A DNA stretch of 62,175 bases from Candidatus Wallbacteria bacterium (GTDB lineage: Bacteria; Muiribacteriota; JAQTZZ01): positions 1-62,175 of the forward strand of contig JAQTZZ010000022.1 of the NCBI GenBank assembly GCA_028687545.1, in the 5' to 3' direction. A model generated the notes under the pieces. The model searched no databases. It saw nothing but the letters and a program-made list of their open reading frames with translations, and had not been told where the DNA came from. Positions 8,910-16,580 of this stretch are shown piece after piece; the first letter of the stretch is position 1; each line of letters opens with the position of its first letter. The translations under genes and the position numbers were made by a program.

Positions 8910-9248
8910 TTAATTTCCTGTCAGGGCTGCAATCGCTTCCTGCGTATCCTCGAAAATCTTGAAAAAATCGATCAGTCTGGTCAGTTCAAAGACGTTTTTC
9001 ACATCATGGGAAAGTTCGGATAAAATCAGCTTTTTCCCGGCTTCTTTGGCGGCGCGTAAAATCCCGGTAAGAATCCCGAGACCAGAGCTGTCGATGTAGC
9101 GTACATTTTTCAAGGAAATGACCAGGCCGTTGTGCTTTCCGAGAAGTTTTTTCAGTTCTTCTTCTAGTTCTTCTGAATTATAAAAATCGATATCCTCAAA
9201 TATCGATACTATGGCGTATCCGTCCTTGATTTCACTGCTCAGCTTCAC
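8910..9248 (-). CDS. STAS-domain anti-anti-sigma-factor-like protein
   Basis: The 112-residue single-domain protein has the SpoIIAA/RsbV fold pattern. The loop YIDSSGLGIL carries the conserved phosphorylatable Ser (Ser54 by comparison with SpoIIAA). In known systems the unphosphorylated form binds an anti-sigma kinase and frees a sigma factor or other client. No RsbW-type kinase gene is present here, so the partner is unknown. The start is a GTG preceded by GGAGGGG. The gene lies 5 nt upstream of the histidine-kinase gene and 25 nt after the permease gene. Confidence 0.9.
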   Translation of the reverse strand: MKLSSEIKDGYAIVSIFEDIDFYNSEELEEELKKLLGKHNGLVISLKNVRYIDSSGLGILTGILRAAKEAGKKLILSELSHDVKNVFELTRLIDFFKIFEDTQEAIAALTGN

Positions 9249-9273
9249 CTATCCCCTCCTCAAAAAAAATAGC

Positions 9274-10377
9274 TCAGCGCAGTTCCTTGATAATATCATT
9301 TTTCATGATGATAGTAAAGATGGCGGTCGAAAGCAAAAAGATAAACAACAGAATCAGCGAGTAACCTGACTTGTCGATGGCCAGGCTCAGCTTGAAATCG
9401 ATGGAGTCGATTCCGTAAACACCCTGAGGCAGTGGATAGCTTGGGAATACTTTGAAAATAAAAGCCAGCAGAGTCATGGCTCCCAGTAATCCGAGATGGG
9501 AATTAAGAGCGAGATCTGCGAACAGAACGGTAAAAAGCCTCAATCTGCCGATCCCCATCACTCTGGTGATCAGGATGTCGCGGCTGATCTTCGAAAGACG
9601 CAACTGGTAAATATTCAAAACAACCAGAAAAACCGTGAAATAATAGACTGCCAGGAACAACCTGAAAAACAGGTTTTCAGTGCTCTTCGCCTTGGCAAGT
9701 TCAGGATTGCGCTCCCAGAAGCTTTGAAGCCTGAAACCTTCGAATTTTCCTGCAGCCTGCCTGACCAGTTCAGACGAACCGTAGATCTCTATTTCATTGA
9801 TGCAGGGAATCTCCTTGAGCCTTGAAAGCCCTTCCAACCCAAGCAGCACATGGTAACTGTCGTAATCGTAATATCCTGTATCCACAAAACCTGAGCAATC
9901 GAAATCCGCGCTTTCATTCAAGAGGAAGATCCTGGCTTCGCAGCTCCCGGAAAGTGCCAGCTCCCGCTTCAGGTTGACACCCGGGATCATGCCTTCCCCC
10001 GGCTTGCGCTCCAATTTGTAGATTCCGGGATTACGCCGCAGCTTCGCAGGCAGATCCAGATAAGTGTCCAGCATTACTCCCAGAGCTTTTCCTCCTGATT
10101 CTATCACAGCCGGAGACGAGGCCACCGGAAAAAATTCGACTCCTGCCGGAGGCGCAGCATTTTTCAGCGCCACTTCCCATTGTTCAGGCAGGATCGCCTC
10201 CCGCTCAGGTATCAGATAGTATTCAGGATATACGCTGAGGAGCCGATTCCAGAACACCCCATGCAGATTACCCCTGAAAATGTTGAAAACAAACAGAACC
10301 GTCAGTGTGACTGTGAACAGGAGCACAGTCCAGAGCCCTGATCTGCGCCAGCAGAAAATGCGGAGAAAGTAGATCAT
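9274..10377 (-). CDS. FtsX/MacB-like ABC transporter permease
   Basis: The 367-residue protein has one N-terminal membrane helix (about 15-35), a large extracytoplasmic domain (about 40-230), and three C-terminal helices (about 235-260, 285-310, 335-357). This is the topology of FtsX/MacB/LolC permeases. No ATPase gene is found on either side; such permeases normally sit next to theirs. Upstream lies the edge of the defence island, so the ATPase gene may have been displaced. The ATG has GAGG about 8 nt upstream. Family assignment rests mainly on topology and so is moderate. Confidence 0.65.
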   Translation of the reverse strand: MIYFLRIFCWRRSGLWTVLLFTVTLTVLFVFNIFRGNLHGVFWNRLLSVYPEYYLIPEREAILPEQWEVALKNAAPPAGVEFFPVASSPAVIESGGKALGVMLDTYLDLPAKLRRNPGIYKLERKPGEGMIPGVNLKRELALSGSCEARIFLLNESADFDCSGFVDTGYYDYDSYHVLLGLEGLSRLKEIPCINEIEIYGSSELVRQAAGKFEGFRLQSFWERNPELAKAKSTENLFFRLFLAVYYFTVFLVVLNIYQLRLSKISRDILITRVMGIGRLRLFTVLFADLALNSHLGLLGAMTLLAFIFKVFPSYPLPQGVYGIDSIDFKLSLAIDKSGYSLILLFIFLLSTAIFTIIMKNDIIKELR

Positions 10378-10421
10378 TTCAAATACCTCGTGCGGAACAA
10401 GAAAATTTTGTCATTCCTCGC

Positions 10422-11474
10422 TTACTTCAGCGCAAATTCAAGAGCTCTTCTCAGTTCCTCTCGATCAGGTAGAAACAGCTGATACTTTGAAACAAACAGC
10501 TGACTTTCCATGCCATACATCGAGTATTCCACCAGGAGTTCGTCTTTTTCCCTTGTCAAAATGATGCCAATAGGCGGATTGTCTCCCTCAACATTTTCCT
10601 CATTGGCAAAGTAGCCCAGATACATGTTCATCTGACCTATGTCGTGATGCCTGATTTTCTCCACCTTCAAGTCTATCAGCACATAGCATTTGAGGTAACG
10701 GTGATAAAAAACCAGATCCACATAAAAATGTTCATTGTTAAGAGTTATCCTGTACTGCCTGCCGACAAAGGCAAAGCCCTTGCCCAATTCAAGTAAAAAC
10801 GACTGCAGATTATCCATCAGTTTCTGTTCAAGAAGACCTTCATTCAAGCGGGAGTTCTCGGGTATTTTGAGGAACTCAAATACATATGGATCGCGTAAAA
10901 TGTCCTGGGGATTTTCCTGAGCTTGACCATCAGCTGCCAGTTTCAATATAGCTTTTTTGTTTTTGCTTTGGGCAAGGCGTAAAAAGAGAGAGGATTGCTT
11001 CTGCCGCTTGAGTTCCCTGACCGACCATTTTTCCTTTTGGCACTGAGCTTCGTAAAACTGCCTCTCCATGTCGTCGGAGATATTCAACAATTCACAATAA
11101 TGCGACCAAGTCAGGGAATCGGAAATTCCAGACGTCTGGAATTTTGGGAACAGGATGAAAAACTGTCGCATCAGGTAGATGTTGCTGAGGCTGAATCCTC
11201 TGCCGTGCCGAAGTGAAAGATCTGCAGCAAGTTTTTTCAACAATGCCTTGCCATATTCGGCTTTGAAGTTCCCACCCTGTTCGAACTCAACGACAAATTG
11301 CCCTATTTTCCAGTAGGTTTCCAGCAGATATGAGCTGACTGCCTGATGGGCAAGAAATTGCCCCCTGGCATAGGTGTCTGAAATTTTACAAAGCAGGCTC
11401 TCGTATTCCGGAGTCTGCATATTATCTGCAGATTTCGTCAATCTTCTTTTACATGAATTCAATTTTGTTTTCAT
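10422..11474 (-). CDS. YhcG-type PDDEXK nuclease (DUF1016)
   Basis: The 350-residue protein has two parts typical of the family: an N-terminal helical DUF1016 region (about 20-160, with the Trp-rich SWSHY-like motif here as TWSHYCELL) and a C-terminal nuclease domain with FYVDLVFYHRYLKCYVLI followed by DLK, which supplies the Asp and (D/E)xK active-site residues. Family members occur in mobile and defence regions and are annotated as nucleases; the substrate is not settled. I chose the ATG at 11474, which overlaps the stop of the truncated rhuM gene as ATGA. It forms the edge of the defence island next to the ABC permease gene. Confidence 0.88.
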   Translation of the reverse strand: MKTKLNSCKRRLTKSADNMQTPEYESLLCKISDTYARGQFLAHQAVSSYLLETYWKIGQFVVEFEQGGNFKAEYGKALLKKLAADLSLRHGRGFSLSNIYLMRQFFILFPKFQTSGISDSLTWSHYCELLNISDDMERQFYEAQCQKEKWSVRELKRQKQSSLFLRLAQSKNKKAILKLAADGQAQENPQDILRDPYVFEFLKIPENSRLNEGLLEQKLMDNLQSFLLELGKGFAFVGRQYRITLNNEHFYVDLVFYHRYLKCYVLIDLKVEKIRHHDIGQMNMYLGYFANEENVEGDNPPIGIILTREKDELLVEYSMYGMESQLFVSKYQLFLPDREELRRALEFALK

Positions 11475-11890
11475 CCCGCCTCGCAATAATCAAGATCAAG
11501 TTCCCCAAACTCTCTAAACTCTTTTTCAAAATAACTGCCCCGCGAGCTGGAAACGGCATGCATAAACAAGTCTGTACCGCGGTGCGATTTTACCTGATAC
11601 CCGACAGATATTATGCCATCCAGGTTGTAGAATTCCACAGCGCGGGAAACCTTACGGTTTCCCTCTTTTCGAACTGTCAAGGATTCCTTGACAGTTGCCT
11701 CTGCCTGCAATCCTCCTTCTGTAAAGAAATTCTGGATATGCAAGCTCACATTCTGTTTAGAAGTTTGGAACAATTCAGCCATCTGGTTCTGCGTTAACCA
11801 GACAGTTTCATTCTCAAGCTGGACTTCAAGCCTGATCTTCCCGTCTTCAGTCTGATAAAGAAGTATCTGCGATTCATATCTGGATTTCAT
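11471..11890 (-). CDS. Truncated RhuM-family protein
   Basis: The first ~105 residues match the start of the RhuM virulence-associated family: LYQTEDGKIRLEVQLENETV, then VWLTQNQMAELF with HTH-like character, then YNLDGIISVGYQVKSHRGT. Full-length members run to about 330 residues, but here the similarity stops just after HRGT and an unrelated ~30-residue tail leads to a TGA. The stop overlaps the start of the YhcG-type nuclease gene (ATGA), so translation may still be coupled. I read it as a deletion remnant fused to the nuclease gene, although a functional short version cannot be excluded. Confidence 0.7.
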   Translation of the reverse strand: MKSRYESQILLYQTEDGKIRLEVQLENETVWLTQNQMAELFQTSKQNVSLHIQNFFTEGGLQAEATVKESLTVRKEGNRKVSRAVEFYNLDGIISVGYQVKSHRGTDLFMHAVSSSRGSYFEKEFREFGELDLDYCEAG

Positions 11891-11976
11891 GTTTTTTCAC
11901 CCTCATTCCTGTGCATTAGTCAGGAAACAGTGCTTAACTTGTGACTTTAACTTTGTAAAATGTAGAGCTCCGGTAC

Positions 11977-11996
11977 TGTTCTTGTTTGTTCTTGTT
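11977..11996. repeat. 10-bp tandem duplication in intergenic region
   Basis: Two perfect copies of TGTTCTTGTT sit between short inverted arms (CTCCGG at 11968-11973 and CCGGAG at 12002-12007). They lie in the 221-nt noncoding gap 11891-12111, between the rhuM remnant and the AT-rich island core. Nothing else recognisable was seen in this gap. Confidence 0.5.
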
Positions 11997-12111
11997 CTAT
12001 GCCGGAGAGAGCTGGCTGTACGGGAGGTCCTTGACTTTTACTAATGAACATCATCCTTTGCCGTGGTCCTTTGCATTGATAGGATTAGTTTGAAGTCGCA
12101 CACGGCGTAAA

Positions 12112-12729
12112 TTAATGATAATTTACTAACATTGTTTCACACAATAAAATATTTCCGTCCTCAAGATCAATACATCTCATACTTATCAAGTTACTTATCG
12201 ATTCGTTAAACTTATTAATATCTAATTTTTCAAATCCTAAGTTCGGTCTTTCAATATTAGTCATTTCGAAGCATTCTTCTTCAGGTAGCGAATACCTGCC
12301 ATTATTATGTTTCCAAAAAGCATAAAGAATTGTTGCTTCATCAGTAGACAAGGGTTCTTCAATATTTTCGTGAACTCTCTTCCAGAAGTAGAGAGTGAAT
12401 AAAACAACAAAAAAAATATCAGCACAACTCACACCTGACCCTGTAAGTATAACATCAAAACTTAAATTAGATAATTTTTTCCAGCTAATCCATAAGTTCT
12501 TTAGTTTTTTGGTTTTACTGTTTTTGAAGTTCCCTGTATCTATCTTTATAAGATCCCTTTTACTAACAACATCTTCTTTTTTATAAACAAATGAGCCGAG
12601 AATTAAGTTAATTATTGATTGTCGTTCAGAGGAATTCATTTTTTTAATAAGTTCTGAAAAATCATTAAGTGCATTTGAGACTTCTTTTGTAATACTTTTA
12701 CTCATTTTTTCTTTGTAAACTCGCTTCAT
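12112..12729 (-). CDS. Hypothetical protein of the metallopeptidase/DCD cassette
   Basis: The 205-residue protein is of no family I recognise. It is Lys/Asn-rich, in line with its AT-rich coding sequence. One hydrophobic stretch (about 108-122, IFFVVLFTLYFW) could be a buried or membrane helix. Acidic segments follow, and the second half (about 125-195) could form a winged-helix-like unit. The start is uncertain: the ATG at 12729 and the ATG eight codons in both lack a clear RBS. It lies 48 nt downstream of the dCTP-deaminase-like gene, the last gene of the cassette transcribed from near 15.35 kb. Confidence 0.65.
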   Translation of the reverse strand: MKRVYKEKMSKSITKEVSNALNDFSELIKKMNSSERQSIINLILGSFVYKKEDVVSKRDLIKIDTGNFKNSKTKKLKNLWISWKKLSNLSFDVILTGSGVSCADIFFVVLFTLYFWKRVHENIEEPLSTDEATILYAFWKHNNGRYSLPEEECFEMTNIERPNLGFEKLDINKFNESISNLISMRCIDLEDGNILLCETMLVNYH

Positions 12730-12777
12730 GAAACTGTAACATTGAAATGCAGATTTTCTTAACGAAGTTAATTTTAT

Positions 12778-13422
12778 CTAGTAAGATTTTGGCAGACACA
12801 ATTTGCGGGCAACATCATCAAGTTTGATAGTGCCTAGAACAGGTTTCCTTTTTCCAATAAAAGGACTGATATCTACCTTTGAGGTTGAATCAGTATCAAC
12901 TTGGTGGAAAAACAACTGGCAAATAGTCGTACCTGGCTTCATTACAATTGGTACTTCTCCAACATTTGTTAATTCTAATGTCAGACAACCAGTGAATCCA
13001 GGGTGCACACCAGTGGCTGTGGCAATAATTAATCCCTGCCTCCCCCAAGAAGAACGGCCAACAACGTATGCAGCTAAATTGTTGGGTAGCCTTATCCATT
13101 CTAAAGTAACACCAAGAACAAATGATTTTGGATGAAGAATAAAATCCTTCCCAAACGGAACATAATACATTTTTGTTAAAGACTCTTCACATGGAGCATC
13201 GTCCTGGTGATTGTAAACATTGAGCGTCCCAATCTTACTGCGTTTACACATTAAAAACCAACAGCCTAATCGAATATCAATAGAAGCAGCACCTGATTTT
13301 TTAAGTTCTTCAAGAGTTAAAAATGGTGTGATAATCAAAGGATCAACACGATCTGCATCATCAGCATTTAAATGCTCAGGGTTATTAAGAGAATGGGCAA
13401 TTTTATATGCTTTTACTATCAT
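12778..13422 (-). CDS. dCTP deaminase/dUTPase-superfamily protein
   Basis: The 214-residue protein has the core of the dCTP deaminase (Dcd) fold. VGRSSWGRQGL matches the Ser/Arg loop (R123, S124, S125, R128). GFTGCLTLELTN carries the catalytic Glu (E150), and PGTTICQLFF matches the conserved strand after it. The key residues of E. coli Dcd are therefore present, so it may deaminate or hydrolyse a pyrimidine dNTP. Dcd-type enzymes that drain dCTP are known anti-phage effectors, but those described carry other fused domains. The ATG overlaps the metallopeptidase stop by 4 nt (ATGA), indicating coupled translation. The genuine substrate is unknown. Confidence 0.82.
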   Translation of the reverse strand: MIVKAYKIAHSLNNPEHLNADDADRVDPLIITPFLTLEELKKSGAASIDIRLGCWFLMCKRSKIGTLNVYNHQDDAPCEESLTKMYYVPFGKDFILHPKSFVLGVTLEWIRLPNNLAAYVVGRSSWGRQGLIIATATGVHPGFTGCLTLELTNVGEVPIVMKPGTTICQLFFHQVDTDSTSKVDISPFIGKRKPVLGTIKLDDVARKLCLPKSY

Positions 13423-14780
13423 TCAGGTAACTCCCAGAGTCTCGATATTTCTATAATCTCTAAACTTTTTAAAATCATATCGTTCAATTCATTTAACTTT
13501 TCAAATCTAGCCTTTTCGTTTTTTCTATCCTCCTCTAGCTTCGTACTCAACTTTGGAGTCTCAAAAAGCTTGTTTTTGATAAAGCATTGCCATCCAGCAT
13601 TTATTATATCAACCATCTCTTCGGGGCCTAATATCGGGCTATTAAGTGATTCAAAAGTATTACAAATCGAATCTACCTTTTCTTGATTTCTAACAGGAAT
13701 ACTTTTTTTAGATAAAATTACATTAACATCATTCATAATCTCTTCAACTATTGTATCAACTACTTTATCTGCTATCTCCAATAAGAAAATTGGTTTATGA
13801 TCAGTTTCTGGTGATGGATCTAAGCTTTCACTTTCATCTAAAAAAAATGAGTTCAAATTAGGAGCTAGAGCAACATTTTGTTTTTGAGCATACTGGCACA
13901 AATACTTAACTCTAGCCCTAATATCTGGATAAAGAGAAGATCTTGTTCCTGTTGGATGTCCTGGCGTAGTAAGATAAGTAAATGCATGTAGATATGACTC
14001 TGCAAAAATTCGAATACCAATAAAATCACAAAACACTTCCTCTACCTGACGTAATGCCCATGATTGCGCATCTTCCCATAATTTAGGTAAATACAAAGAA
14101 GAGAACAAATCTTCTTTCTTATATCCAGGAAAATGTCTACAAAAATCATCCCAACTCTTTTCAATTTCTCTACGTATTTGATCATCAATTAAATCATTAT
14201 ACTTATTTGGTTTTATTAGATCTACTAGTTTACTGTTCTCATCTTGTAGTTTTAACCATAAGGTATGACCTATTTCATGCCCTGCTATGGGAATTATCAA
14301 TGGATTAGAAGATTCTGTAGCAGACAACCCAATACAAACAAAACTTTTAAGTAATTCATCGCCAAGTAAGTAATTGTATGGGGAATACTCCCACTCGGAA
14401 GCAACAATCAATTTTACGTGATTCGCATCAATACTTTTCCTATCTTCTCGTAGATCTTCATCAAAGATTCTTTTTGTTAGTTCAAGGAGAGGGAAGTAAA
14501 ATTCAAATGCAATTCGAACTTTTGTTGATCTAATAATAAACCCCATGATCGGTAAATATGTCTGTAACAAATCCAATGCAGCACAACACACCGTAAGTGC
14601 ACTTTCCCCCTCAACAGATATTTTCTCTAATGCACGTCTAGAAGAGTTGAAATTTTTTTCCAGAATAATTAAAGCCATTCGGGGATAATCATAAGCAAAA
14701 TCATCCTGTTTTAAACGATTAATCTCATCAACACAATATTTTAATCGTAACAAAGAATATTCAACAACTTGAGAAGCCAT
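13419..14780 (-). CDS. Predicted HEIGH zinc metallopeptidase
   Basis: The 453-residue protein is not from a family I can name. AGHEIGHTLW gives an HExxH zinc site (His168, Glu169, His172). About 75 residues on, VEEVFCDFIG provides a candidate third ligand (Glu247 or Glu248) and an Asp, the gluzincin arrangement. The rest is mainly helical. There is no signal peptide, so it should act in the cytoplasm. It lies between a small helical protein gene (1 nt gap) and the Dcd-like gene (4-nt overlap), so the three are tightly coupled. The start ATG has AGGAAG upstream. A role as a protease activating or silencing a nucleotide-depleting partner is a hypothesis. Confidence 0.8.
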   Translation of the reverse strand: MASQVVEYSLLRLKYCVDEINRLKQDDFAYDYPRMALIILEKNFNSSRRALEKISVEGESALTVCCAALDLLQTYLPIMGFIIRSTKVRIAFEFYFPLLELTKRIFDEDLREDRKSIDANHVKLIVASEWEYSPYNYLLGDELLKSFVCIGLSATESSNPLIIPIAGHEIGHTLWLKLQDENSKLVDLIKPNKYNDLIDDQIRREIEKSWDDFCRHFPGYKKEDLFSSLYLPKLWEDAQSWALRQVEEVFCDFIGIRIFAESYLHAFTYLTTPGHPTGTRSSLYPDIRARVKYLCQYAQKQNVALAPNLNSFFLDESESLDPSPETDHKPIFLLEIADKVVDTIVEEIMNDVNVILSKKSIPVRNQEKVDSICNTFESLNSPILGPEEMVDIINAGWQCFIKNKLFETPKLSTKLEEDRKNEKARFEKLNELNDMILKSLEIIEISRLWELPE

Positions 14781-14781
14781 T

Positions 14782-15243
14782 TTACTTCCTAAATTTATGT
14801 ACTGGTTTTAGTTCACGTATATATTTTCTATATGTTATTGTTGCCTTTGCAAGAGCAATGCAAAAGTCTCTCACATAAGTTAATTCATTATGTTCTTCCC
14901 TCTGTTCAATTGTAATTAATAGTTTAGTTATTCTGTCTGCTTCTTTAAGTAAATCATCAAGTTTAACGAAGAGTTTGTTTTCACCAGTTTTAGATAATGC
15001 ATCATTCAAAAAAGTTACAGTAGTAATATCCATTAAAGATTGCATTTTATTAGAGGTTTGGTCAATTGTGTATGAATTTTGTAGTCTTGTTGCAAGCTTT
15101 TTTAAAGCTGTAAAGTCTTTGTTTTCTTTACAAACTAACATGTTATCAATGTCAACAGCCGCTTCAGAAGCAAGAAGAGAAAGTTCCGGATCACCAATAT
15201 TCAGGCGTCTTGATGTCATTGAAGTGCTAGTATCATCAATCAT
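14782..15243 (-). CDS. Small all-helical protein, first gene of cassette
   Basis: The 153-residue protein is of unknown family, predicted to be almost wholly alpha-helical with heptad-like Leu spacing, and has no signal peptide, HTH or catalytic motif. Its ATG has a strong GGAGG site (ACGGAGGAAAT). Upstream lies a near-consensus sigma-70 promoter with a palindrome and a hairpin in the leader. It is followed by the metallopeptidase gene after a single base. As the first gene of a tightly packed cassette it could be a sensor, inhibitor or adaptor; this is speculative. Confidence 0.7.
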   Translation of the reverse strand: MIDDTSTSMTSRRLNIGDPELSLLASEAAVDIDNMLVCKENKDFTALKKLATRLQNSYTIDQTSNKMQSLMDITTVTFLNDALSKTGENKLFVKLDDLLKEADRITKLLITIEQREEHNELTYVRDFCIALAKATITYRKYIRELKPVHKFRK

Positions 15244-15271
15244 ATTTCCTCCGTTTTGAAAGGTTATTTTC

Positions 15272-15296
15272 AGGAGATTTCAGCCAGCATTCTCCT
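15272..15296 (-). promoter_or_regulatory. Leader hairpin before the cassette
   Basis: Inverted arms AGGAGA / TCTCCT with a 13-nt loop lie in the untranslated leader of the 15243 gene. The arm sequence resembles a Shine-Dalgarno and its complement, but the true RBS is a separate GGAGG nearer the ATG. Confidence 0.45.
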
Positions 15297-15302
15297 AAGA
15301 TG

Positions 15303-15312
15303 CACGATCGTG
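15303..15312. promoter_or_regulatory. 10-bp perfect palindrome, operator candidate
   Basis: CACGATCGTG is a perfect palindrome about 18 nt downstream of the -10 box of the cassette promoter, so it lies just after the expected transcription start. A repressor bound there would block the cassette. Confidence 0.45.
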
Positions 15313-15329
15313 AACTTATGTTGCGAAAT

Positions 15330-15358
15330 ATTTTAGTTGTTAGATAGTCCGATGTCAA
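15330..15358 (-). promoter_or_regulatory. Sigma-70 promoter of the metallopeptidase/DCD cassette
   Basis: On the minus strand TTGACA is followed after exactly 17 nt by TAAAAT. It lies about 90 nt upstream of the ATG at 15243, in the gap after the NUDIX gene, so the cassette has its own start site apart from the hsd operon. Confidence 0.75.
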
Positions 15359-15373
15359 GAATTTTTCACAAAT

Positions 15374-15988
15374 TTAGTATGTTAACTCATTGCCGATCCA
15401 TTCACTTGCATTATCAATGCATATCTGAGACCATGTTTCAAACATGTTGTAATTATCTTTAACAAAAGATATATCGACAACACTAACTTCATTAATTGAT
15501 TTTTCCTTCTTCCTTACCTCAGGAGAAGTTAAATTAAAAACATGTACAATACCTAAATGTACTTTTCCAACATCGTTAGAGTCATCATTTATTAATCCCA
15601 CAATTTTTTCTTGGTAGTGGCTATTTAACTTTAGTTCCTCATTTACTTCACGCAGCATTCCCTCTTTATATGTAGAGTTGAACAAATTGGAATCTTCAAA
15701 CGATATATGGCCACCAAATCCCAAAGAATAGTTAAATTTCAGCCTTTCTTCCGATAATTGCTTTCCCCTTTTATAGATGCAGACTTTCTTATCATGGGTT
15801 AATAGTGCATAAGGAATAATCTGTTTGTAATTCGGGTCATTTTCTACTGATCCTCTTTTTTTTATCTCGTAATGTTCATTTATATAGTCAACATATTTTT
15901 TATAATTGGCATTAAATCCCTGGAAACAACCCAATTGATCGAATGCTGATTTTGGTATAACCATTATCAATTCATCGAATTTATTCAC
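15374..15988 (-). CDS. NUDIX-fold predicted phosphoesterase (COG4112-like)
   Basis: The 204-residue protein has the pattern of MutT-like 'predicted phosphoesterases'. YSLGFGGHISFED leads into a Nudix helix ending GMLREVNEELKL (residues 110-121). The REVNEE core is present, but the usual upstream Glu of the box is replaced, as often seen in this subgroup. Substrate unknown; candidates are nucleotide derivatives. The start is a GTG with AGGAGG 6 nt upstream. It is the last gene of the hsdR-hsdM-hsdS-microORF-DUF3644-peptidase-NUDIX operon, 10 nt after the peptidase gene. AT-rich composition fits horizontal transfer. Confidence 0.78.
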   Translation of the reverse strand: MNKFDELIMVIPKSAFDQLGCFQGFNANYKKYVDYINEHYEIKKRGSVENDPNYKQIIPYALLTHDKKVCIYKRGKQLSEERLKFNYSLGFGGHISFEDSNLFNSTYKEGMLREVNEELKLNSHYQEKIVGLINDDSNDVGKVHLGIVHVFNLTSPEVRKKEKSINEVSVVDISFVKDNYNMFETWSQICIDNASEWIGNELTY

Positions 15989-15998
15989 TTATGTCCTC

Positions 15999-16565
15999 CT
16001 AGAGTTTTGGAATTATCTCCCAGATGCCATCTTTTTTAAAATGAATCGCCTGGTACAAATCAATTGATTGTACAACCTGTCTCCCGAATTTTTCTGGTCC
16101 AGGATCTAATAATATTACATTTTCATTCTCAATACCATAAATTATTGCCACATGACCAACTTTTTTATCTTCATGAAAATACAAAAACGGACTACAAAAT
16201 CCGCAAACAAGATGATACCCATTTCCAAGAATTTCTCGAATCTTATCATCAAATTGCCAGTCCTGAAATTGATTAATTGGGTAGTAATTTTCTTTCAGAG
16301 GGATATTGCCAGCTTTTAATAAATTGTTAATTCCATCTTTATGTATTTTTATCCCCCAATCATTGGGGTCTTTGCTTGTAATGGATTTATCGCTTATATA
16401 TGGATAATCAGACGGATATATTATATTGAAGAAATTAGCAATTTCTTGTTGTGAAATGCTCCGATTGCTATGAATCTGAATTATTGTCTTTAATACTGCA
16501 CAAACACAGAAATAATCTTCAGCTTTTTCTAAGATGTAATTGTATTTACTGTAAACGGCTTCCAT
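15999..16565 (-). CDS. Papain/C39-like cysteine peptidase
   Basis: The 188-residue soluble protein has the order of a papain-fold C39-like peptidase. An N-terminal helix starts with Cys (EDYFCVCAVL, Cys20 or Cys22), a central region follows, and then KVGHVAIIYGIENENVILLD supplies the His (138) and Asp (154). The usual oxyanion Gln before the Cys is not obvious, so activity is uncertain; it could also be a transglutaminase- or hydrolase-like relative. No export signal or ABC transporter is present, so it is not an ordinary bacteriocin-processing enzyme. It lies between the DUF3644 gene (15 nt gap) and the NUDIX gene (10 nt gap). Confidence 0.68.
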   Translation of the reverse strand: MEAVYSKYNYILEKAEDYFCVCAVLKTIIQIHSNRSISQQEIANFFNIIYPSDYPYISDKSITSKDPNDWGIKIHKDGINNLLKAGNIPLKENYYPINQFQDWQFDDKIREILGNGYHLVCGFCSPFLYFHEDKKVGHVAIIYGIENENVILLDPGPEKFGRQVVQSIDLYQAIHFKKDGIWEIIPKL

Positions 16566-16580
16566 TGCTTGTCCTTAATG

